Source: Psychrobacter sp. P2G3 (GTDB taxonomy: Bacteria; Pseudomonadota; Gammaproteobacteria; Pseudomonadales; Moraxellaceae). Taken from it: a stretch of DNA of 64,000 bases. The notes beneath the pieces are model-generated. The model was not told where the DNA came from and did not search any database. It worked only from the letters and a program-made list of their open reading frames with translations. The position numbers and the translations under genes are program-made. The stretch's first letter is position 1. Every line of letters begins with the position of its first letter. Positions 58,906 to 64,000 of this stretch are shown piece by piece. Location: contig NZ_CP012529.1 in assembly GCF_001593285.1 (NCBI RefSeq), forward strand, positions 434,001 through 498,000, read 5' to 3'.

Positions 58906-59805
58906 ATGTTAGAAGGTCAAATAAAGTACGCTGAACTATTAAAAACTGCTTATGAAGAATATTTGCAAATTTATTTATGTGGAGACTTGAAACCCAGCCT
59001 ATCTTATTTGAAATATGAATTTGATTTCATTAATGATAAAAATATAGGTATTTTTGGTAATGAGATGATAGAAGCTGACTTAAGAGAGGTTACCAATGTT
59101 ATCAATGAATGGAATAATCTACTTCATCGTTGGTATGCGTGGAACACAGTGTTAGAGTCCTACAATGAGGATAGACAAAAAGAATGGAAGCTTGAAAGTG
59201 AGTTCTTAAAATTAATTATTGATAAGTGCTTGTTCGTGCCTAGCAGAATCAAGGATACTTTTATCAACGTTGGTATTGAGAACTTTCATCAAATAAGATT
59301 AGCTACCCACGATAAATATGATGATAAAATCGAGAAACATCGTTATGACCCACGTATACGTGCATCAGATAACAAACTAATCCATAATTATCCTAGTCGA
59401 AAAAACAAGGAAGAAATATTAGAAGGAATTTTATCCTTCTGCAACCATAAAAATTTTTTAGATAAATTACAAGGGTTAAATAACGATCAGTATCAAAGGC
59501 AATTAACTCAAAACTATAGAAACTTGAGCAGTCATTCGATTGCACCGAGAATAACAGCGGGTACTGTATCTCCTATTGCTAGAACAATTGAAAAGACGAC
59601 AAGAATGCAGAAAAACACAGATGGTAGTTTTTCAAAAGTAGAGGTCGAAGATAAAACTTCAGTTGTCTATAGCTACGGTGGAACAGAGCCACTAAATAGA
59701 AATCAATTATTTGACGCAAATGTCGAAGAGTTTAAAGAGGCGAGAAATTGCTACGATGAGTTCAAAAAACTATTAAAAAAGACTATATCTGAGATTCCAA
59801 ATTAA
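58906..59805 (+). CDS. Hypothetical HEPN-like protein
   Basis: A 299-residue soluble, mainly helical protein I do not recognise with certainty. It begins MLEGQIKYAELLKTAYEEYL with a ATGAGGAG ribosome site 9-12 bases upstream. Residues 205-210 read RNLSSH, an R-x4-H motif typical of HEPN ribonucleases, within the helical stretch QNYRNLSSHSIAPRI. A Thr/Lys-rich, probably disordered segment follows, then a short C-terminal helix. The composition is clearly more AT- and Lys/Asn-rich than ligA or ygiQ beside it, so recent acquisition is likely. A Cthe_2314-like HEPN protein is one possibility. Confidence 0.6.
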   Translation: MLEGQIKYAELLKTAYEEYLQIYLCGDLKPSLSYLKYEFDFINDKNIGIFGNEMIEADLREVTNVINEWNNLLHRWYAWNTVLESYNEDRQKEWKLESEFLKLIIDKCLFVPSRIKDTFINVGIENFHQIRLATHDKYDDKIEKHRYDPRIRASDNKLIHNYPSRKNKEEILEGILSFCNHKNFLDKLQGLNNDQYQRQLTQNYRNLSSHSIAPRITAGTVSPIARTIEKTTRMQKNTDGSFSKVEVEDKTSVVYSYGGTEPLNRNQLFDANVEEFKEARNCYDEFKKLLKKTISEIPN

Positions 59806-59861
59806 AAAATGATAGTAGAAATGAGGTATTTCAACTACTGCTTTCATCTAAAGTTAAATGT

Positions 59862-59887
59862 AGCATGGGTTACATCCAACCCACGCT
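59862..59887 (+). terminator. Short hairpin after the HEPN-like gene
   Basis: The arms AGCATGGGTT and AACCCACGCT pair with one G-T. It is similar in sequence to the palindrome at 58864-58890 on the other side of the gene, so it may be a REP-type repeat acting as terminator. No strong T-run follows. Confidence 0.5.
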
Positions 59888-59914
59888 AGTAATTTTCAAG
59901 ACACATCTAGCCTT

Positions 59915-60448
59915 CTACTCCGCCACCTCTCCATGCACCTCAACCTCACCCTTCACCCCATCCGGCTGAATCACGATAGGCAACACCAGCCCTTTAGCAA
60001 AGTCATCAGCTAACACATAATCATAGCTACTGGCAGCGACATCGGGCGTAGTATGAATAATAAGCTTCATATCTTTGCCATCGGTTAGCTCATGAGAAGT
60101 ATAGCTATCACTGAGCTGATCGAGCACCTTTGACAGTGCTTCGTTACTTGCCATACTTATTGTCAAATTATGCTGGGCAGTGGCATTATCTACTTTGAAG
60201 TAATTAGCATATGACTGTACAGATTGGCTATCGAGCTCAAACGGATAGTTGTAGTCAGCGAGGTTAGCAGCTGATTCGCCACTTGACATTACTGACCAGT
60301 CGATGGTTTTTGCTGTCGTCGATGAGCCTGATGTTGTTACCGCATCTTCAGAGACTTTACTAGCAGTATCAGCACTGTTGTCGCAGCCTGTTAGCGCCCA
60401 CATACTTGCGGTAGCGATTATTATCATACTCATTAGACGCTTCGTCAT
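59915..60448 (-). CDS. Hypothetical lipoprotein
   Basis: A 177-residue protein from ATG 60448, with AGAGGA about 9 bases upstream; an upstream in-frame ATG at 60475 would put 9 hydrophilic residues before the signal. The lipobox is LTGC (Cys 22). The mature part is acidic and Ser/Ala/Asp-rich with no domain I recognise (DWSVMSSGESAANLADYNYPFELDSQ). It probably faces the periplasm. Confidence 0.75.
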   Translation of the reverse strand: MTKRLMSMIIIATASMWALTGCDNSADTASKVSEDAVTTSGSSTTAKTIDWSVMSSGESAANLADYNYPFELDSQSVQSYANYFKVDNATAQHNLTISMASNEALSKVLDQLSDSYTSHELTDGKDMKLIIHTTPDVAASSYDYVLADDFAKGLVLPIVIQPDGVKGEVEVHGEVAE

Positions 60449-60572
60449 CGACGTATCCTCTTTATCATTAGTCATGAATTTTTATATAGGCGCTATTTTG
60501 ACAGCTTTCGTTATGCTTCTCTAGCAAAATGCAGCAAACGAGCGATTGTTATAGAAATATCGGCAAGACAGG

Positions 60573-60718
60573 TATAGTTGGTTCACTTTAAAACTGATAC
60601 AGTGCTACTGGGGTAAATTTTTCTTGCGTGCTGTTCGCAAGCGTGACAGAGGCTGCAAAAAATTTGCCCCAGCAGCATGTCGCTATTTACGTATCGATTT
60701 TATTTCGAACTGACTATA
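60573..60718. mobile_element. MITE-like palindromic element, copy 4 (best preserved)
   Basis: A 146-bp element. The left end is TATAGTTGGTTCACTTTAAA; the right end TTTTATTTCGAACTGACTATA matches the end of the IS630 element at 538-558 at 20 of 21 positions. The core 60602-60678 has arms GTGCTACTGGGG and CCCCAGCAGCAT around CTTGCGTGCTGT and ACAGAGGCTGC. It has no coding capacity. TA-starting, TA-ending inverted repeats are as expected for IS630-mobilised MITEs. Confidence 0.82.
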
Positions 60719-60739
60719 TGTTTTATGGACTAGACGCAT

Positions 60740-60768
60740 AAAAAAAACAGCCATCTTTCGATGACTGC
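60740..60768 (-). terminator. Terminator of the MliC-like lipoprotein gene
   Basis: The stem CAGCCAT/ATGACTG (one mismatch or G-T) lies next to an eight-A run, giving a U-run on the minus strand. Confidence 0.75.
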
Positions 60769-60841
60769 TTATACTAATGCTAATGCTAAGGTTAAAAAAG
60801 TATAGATTTATCATTATTAATGAATGATTAAAATGGAATTA

Positions 60842-61291
60842 CTATCTACCCACTTGGCAGTTTACTTGGTATTCTTTACCATCAGCCCATTTCATCGCTA
60901 AGATACCTTTATCGCCTTTCATATGCCATGCATAGACAACTTCTGGGTTTGACTCATTTACATAGCTTGCCGTATCGCCTTCTACGCCGCCATTCAAGAT
61001 AATTGGTTGTTGTGACCAGTTTACTTTAGGTAGCGTAGCAGTCAACATTACTTGTTTTTTATTAATAGATTGTTTTGCAAGGATTTGGCTGTCATCAGTA
61101 CAAGTATAAGGAGCTGGCGCCATGCGATCATAGGCAGCATTGGTTACGCTTTCTGAAGCAGGAGTAGTAGTACTTGGCGTTGTTGGAGTCGTAGGAGTGT
61201 TTGGCGCAGTAGGCGTTGGCGCGGTAGTAGCACAAGCACTAAGTAGAGCAAGGGCAGGTAAGGCAGTAGCAATCTTAGTTAAGGTATTCAT
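60842..61291 (-). CDS. Lipoprotein with MliC-like (lysozyme-inhibitor) C-terminal domain
   Basis: A 149-residue protein from ATG 61291, with GGAGAGA about 6 bases upstream; longer in-frame starts upstream lack this site. The lipobox is LSAC (Cys 20). A Pro/Thr repeat linker (TAPNTPTTPTTPST) follows. The C-terminal 85 residues run from YTCTDDSQILAKQ to YQVNCQ, with a first and last Cys that could form a disulfide, and VYAWHMKGDKGIL resembles the MliC/PliC lysozyme-inhibitor fold. The assignment is by pattern only. Confidence 0.6.
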   Translation of the reverse strand: MNTLTKIATALPALALLSACATTAPTPTAPNTPTTPTTPSTTTPASESVTNAAYDRMAPAPYTCTDDSQILAKQSINKKQVMLTATLPKVNWSQQPIILNGGVEGDTASYVNESNPEVVYAWHMKGDKGILAMKWADGKEYQVNCQVGR

Positions 61292-61622
61292 GGTTCTCTC
61301 CAAAAGCATCAAGTCATATCGTTTATTTGTATTTAACAATGCGTTAAGCATATGACGCATATGGTAACCAAAACGAAGCCTGAGAAATGTTAGAAATTGT
61401 TTGCTAGCTGTGAGTTTCGTTACTTAACGGCTGACTAATGTAACTATTAATTTAGGGAGTTCTTAAAAGCCTAAAGTTAGATAATAGACGAATGCAATAA
61501 ATTAGTTCAAATAAAAAAGCGCACATCGACTTGAGAGCCGATGTGCGCTTTTTATTGTCTTACTTAGATGGGCTGATAAGGTTCAGCCCATCGTTTTGTG
61601 TTACTTAAACTACTTATCAATA
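61292..61622. other. Intergenic region between the MliC-like gene and ygiQ
   Basis: No gene recognised. It holds the promoter of the MliC-like gene on the minus strand and the terminator of ygiQ at 61516-61551. Confidence 0.5.
61516..61551. terminator. Bidirectional terminator downstream of ygiQ
   Basis: The stem AAAGCGCACATCG/CGATGTGCGCTTT is flanked by A's on the left and T's on the right. On the minus strand it ends ygiQ. Confidence 0.85.
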
Positions 61623-64000
61623 CTACTTAGTTTTGCGCGGTGGTAAACCAGTATGCTGCGTTTGGAAATTACCTTTACTCACATTCTTTTTGGTATTCTT
61701 ACTAGCTGCATTATTATTGGCTGAGCCATTGCTACGCTTCACTGAGTCATTACCAAGGCGGCTGTTCTTTTTGCGCGCTGATTGGTAGCTGTCTTGTGCG
61801 GCATCGCGACCTTCCAAACTGGCATTAAATGGCGGAATTAGGCAGCCACGGTTTTTACCAATCAAATCACTACGACCCATATCTTGTAATGCTTTACGTA
61901 AAAGTACCCAGTTTTTTGGATCATGGAAGCGCAAGAAGGCTTTGTGCAGTTTACGCTGCTTCCCAGACTTGACGATATCCATATCACCCTCAGTACGGCT
62001 GATCTTATGTAGCGGGTCTTTATGGGTATGATACATGGTGGTCGCCGTCGCCATCGGGCTAGGATAAAACGCCTGAACTTGGTCAGCACGGTAGCCGTGA
62101 CTTTTTAGCCAAAGCGCAAGGTTCATCATGTCTTCATCTTTGGTGCCCGGATGCGCGGCGATAAAGTAAGGAATCAGATATTGCTCTTTGCCAGCCTCTT
62201 GGCTGTACTGCTCAAACATGGCTTTAAATTTATCGTAGCTGCCCATGCCAGGCTTCATCATCTTCGATAGCACGCCTTCTTCTGAATGCTCAGGGGCGAT
62301 TTTGAGGTAACCACCGACATGATGGCTGACCAATTCTTTGACGTATTCAGGGTCTTTAACCGCCAAGTCATAACGTAAACCAGAAGCGATAAGGATTTTT
62401 TTCACGCCTTTGATATCGCGCGCTTTACGATATAGCTTGGTCAAACTACTGTGATCAGTAATCAAGTTTTCACAGACATCAGGATAGACGCATGACGGCT
62501 TACGGCAATGCTTTTCAATCGTTTCATCTTTACAGTTTAGACGATACATATTGGCAGTCGGGCCACCAAGGTCGGATATCACCCCAGTAAAGTTCGGCGC
62601 GGTATCACGAATCGCCTCTACTTCACGTAGGATAGACTCTTCTGAGCGGTTTTGAATAATACGGCCTTCGTGCTCAGTAATCGAGCAAAAAGTACAACCA
62701 CCAAAACAGCCGCGCATGATATTGACCGAAAACTTAATCATGTCATAAGCAGGGATGCGTGCATCGCCATAACTTGGGTGTGGCAGGCGCGCATACGGTA
62801 AGTCAAAGACGTAATCCATCTCTTCGGTCGATAGCGGAATCGGTGGTGGATTGAGCCAAACGTCAATTGAGGTGTGTGAATTACCAGCACCGCTACTATG
62901 ACGTTGCACCAGCGCACGAGCGTTTCCTGGGTTGGTCTCCAGATGCAAAATACGGCTGGCATGCGCATACAAGACTGGGTCAGATTTGACATGCTCATAA
63001 TCAGGCAGGCGAATGACGGTTTGCTCACGTGGCGGCATTTTGATCTTATACTTACGCGCCGTCATCGGCTTGTCATTAAGGGTAGTATCAAAGCCGCGCA
63101 TCTGCACTACTTGAGTCTCTTCGTCAACTTGATCGGCATTGATGATTTTATTGGTGACTGGCTCTGCGACGAAACCCTGATACTGTGCCGACATGCCTGT
63201 CATGGCTTGCCCAACTGGTGAGTCAGCTGGCTTCTCTTGCTCAATTTTGCAGCTATCAACGTCTTCGGTCATGACATACGGATTGATAATCGGATCAACA
63301 CGGCCGACGGTATCGACATCATTACTGGCGACCTCGGTCATGCCCGCTTGCCAATGACGACGTGTCGGTGTTAGTAGATAAGCCGTACCACGCAAACTAC
63401 TCATTTGCTCAAAGCTATAGCCTTTTGACAGACCATGTACCACATCGACGATGGCGCGTTCAGCATTACCATACAATAAAACGTCAGCACGGGCATCCAG
63501 CAAAATACTACGACGAACCTTATCCGACCAATAGTCATAATGAGCGATACGGCGCAGGCTGCCTTCGATACCGCCTAAAATAATCGGCACATCAGGATAG
63601 GCTTCACGGCAGCGCTGGCTATAAACAATAGCGGCACGGTCAGGGCGCTTGTCCGCCACGTTACCGGGTGAATAAGCGTCATCGCTACGAATCTTGCGAT
63701 CGGCAGTGTAGCGGTTGATCATGCTGTCCATGTTGCCAGCGGTCACGCCGTAAGCGTAGACCGGTTTGCCAAGCTCCATAAAGGCGTCTTTGCTCTTCCA
63801 ATCTGGCTGAGCAATGATACCGACACGAAAGCCTTGTGCTTCTAATAGACGACCGATAATCGCCATACCAAAGCTTGGATGATCGACATACGCATCACCT
63901 GAAATGATAATGACATCACAGGCATCCCAGCCCAAATCGTCCATCTCTTTGCGGCTCATGGGTAGATAAGGCGCAGGCTCGTAGCAGCTCGCCCAGTGTT
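61623..64000 (-). CDS. ygiQ: YgiQ-family radical SAM protein (5' end outside window)
   Basis: The minus-strand frame stays open to the window edge: upstream of the internal ATG at 63959 it reads [14 protein letters not shown], matching the known YgiQ N-terminus, so the true start lies outside. The visible part is about 791 residues. The radical-SAM cluster is [17 protein letters not shown] (CxxxCxxC pattern). Other landmarks are [47 protein letters not shown] and [17 protein letters not shown]. The C-terminus is Lys/Asn-rich. The biochemical function of YgiQ is not established. It contains a 4Fe-4S cluster and is cytoplasmic. Confidence 0.93.
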   Translation of the reverse strand, partial: HWASCYEPAPYLPMSRKEMDDLGWDACDVIIISGDAYVDHPSFGMAIIGRLLEAQGFRVGIIAQPDWKSKDAFMELGKPVYAYGVTAGNMDSMINRYTADRKIRSDDAYSPGNVADKRPDRAAIVYSQRCREAYPDVPIILGGIEGSLRRIAHYDYWSDKVRRSILLDARADVLLYGNAERAIVDVVHGLSKGYSFEQMSSLRGTAYLLTPTRRHWQAGMTEVASNDVDTVGRVDPIINPYVMTEDVDSCKIEQEKPADSPVGQAMTGMSAQYQGFVAEPVTNKIINADQVDEETQVVQMRGFDTTLNDKPMTARKYKIKMPPREQTVIRLPDYEHVKSDPVLYAHASRILHLETNPGNARALVQRHSSGAGNSHTSIDVWLNPPPIPLSTEEMDYVFDLPYARLPHPSYGDARIPAYDMIKFSVNIMRGCFGGCTFCSITEHEGRIIQNRSEESILREVEAIRDTAPNFTGVISDLGGPTANMYRLNCKDETIEKHCRKPSCVYPDVCENLITDHSSLTKLYRKARDIKGVKKILIASGLRYDLAVKDPEYVKELVSHHVGGYLKIAPEHSEEGVLSKMMKPGMGSYDKFKAMFEQYSQEAGKEQYLIPYFIAAHPGTKDEDMMNLALWLKSHGYRADQVQAFYPSPMATATTMYHTHKDPLHKISRTEGDMDIVKSGKQRKLHKAFLRFHDPKNWVLLRKALQDMGRSDLIGKNRGCLIPPFNASLEGRDAAQDSYQSARKKNSRLGNDSVKRSNGSANNNAASKNTKKNVSKGNFQTQHTGLPPRKTK

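Overview
The window looks like a chromosome segment of a moderately AT-rich gammaproteobacterium of the family Moraxellaceae, most likely Psychrobacter. This is inferred from the protein sequences, from the smc-zipA-ligA block, and from the presence of both a dimeric-type and a monomeric isocitrate dehydrogenase, a pair known from cold-adapted gammaproteobacteria. No rRNA, tRNA, CRISPR array or prophage was seen.

Layout. 1-0.6 kb: 3' end of an IS630-family insertion sequence. 0.7-4.5 kb: M61 peptidase, a two-repeat DUF305 lipoprotein and RluE. 4.9-8.7 kb: two unrelated NADP isocitrate dehydrogenases facing tail to tail. 9.3-16.9 kb: an acyltransferase-like protein, UbiC, GlyA, the glutamate symporter GltS, a barstar/ribonuclease pair in which the RNase is fused to a cold-shock domain and a membrane anchor, and ProA. 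17.4-24.6 kb: an acidic lipoprotein, then a polar amino-acid ABC transporter with one ATPase, three tandem binding lipoproteins and two permeases, then an FAH-family enzyme. 24.8-29.9 kb: a Tat-exported PhoX phosphatase with a candidate Pho box, an alpha/beta hydrolase and Hsp33. 30.2-35.1 kb: gltIJKL-type glutamate/aspartate transporter and a rubredoxin-reductase-like flavoprotein. 35.4-46.6 kb: leucine/isovalerate catabolism, with two duplicated acyl-CoA ligases followed by liuB, liuC, liuD, liuE and liuA. 46.9-48.6 kb: coaX and birA; BirA would biotinylate LiuD. 48.7-50.8 kb: a TSUP permease, an AbiJ/HEPN-like protein and a DUF4298 protein. 51.1-58.6 kb: smc, zipA, ligA. 58.9-64 kb: an unassigned HEPN-like gene, two small lipoproteins and a 5'-truncated YgiQ radical-SAM gene.

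The most unusual items are: (1) the cold-shock-domain/TM/RNase Sa-like protein with a translationally coupled barstar; (2) four dispersed ~140-150 bp palindromic elements between 41 and 61 kb whose terminal repeats match the end of the IS630 element at the left edge, so they look like IS630-mobilised MITEs similar in design to neisserial Correia elements; (3) two AT-rich genes with R-x4/5-H HEPN motifs, each next to repeats; (4) large stem-loops that separate the binding-protein gene from the rest of both amino-acid ABC operons. All assignments come from reading the sequence; no database search was run.
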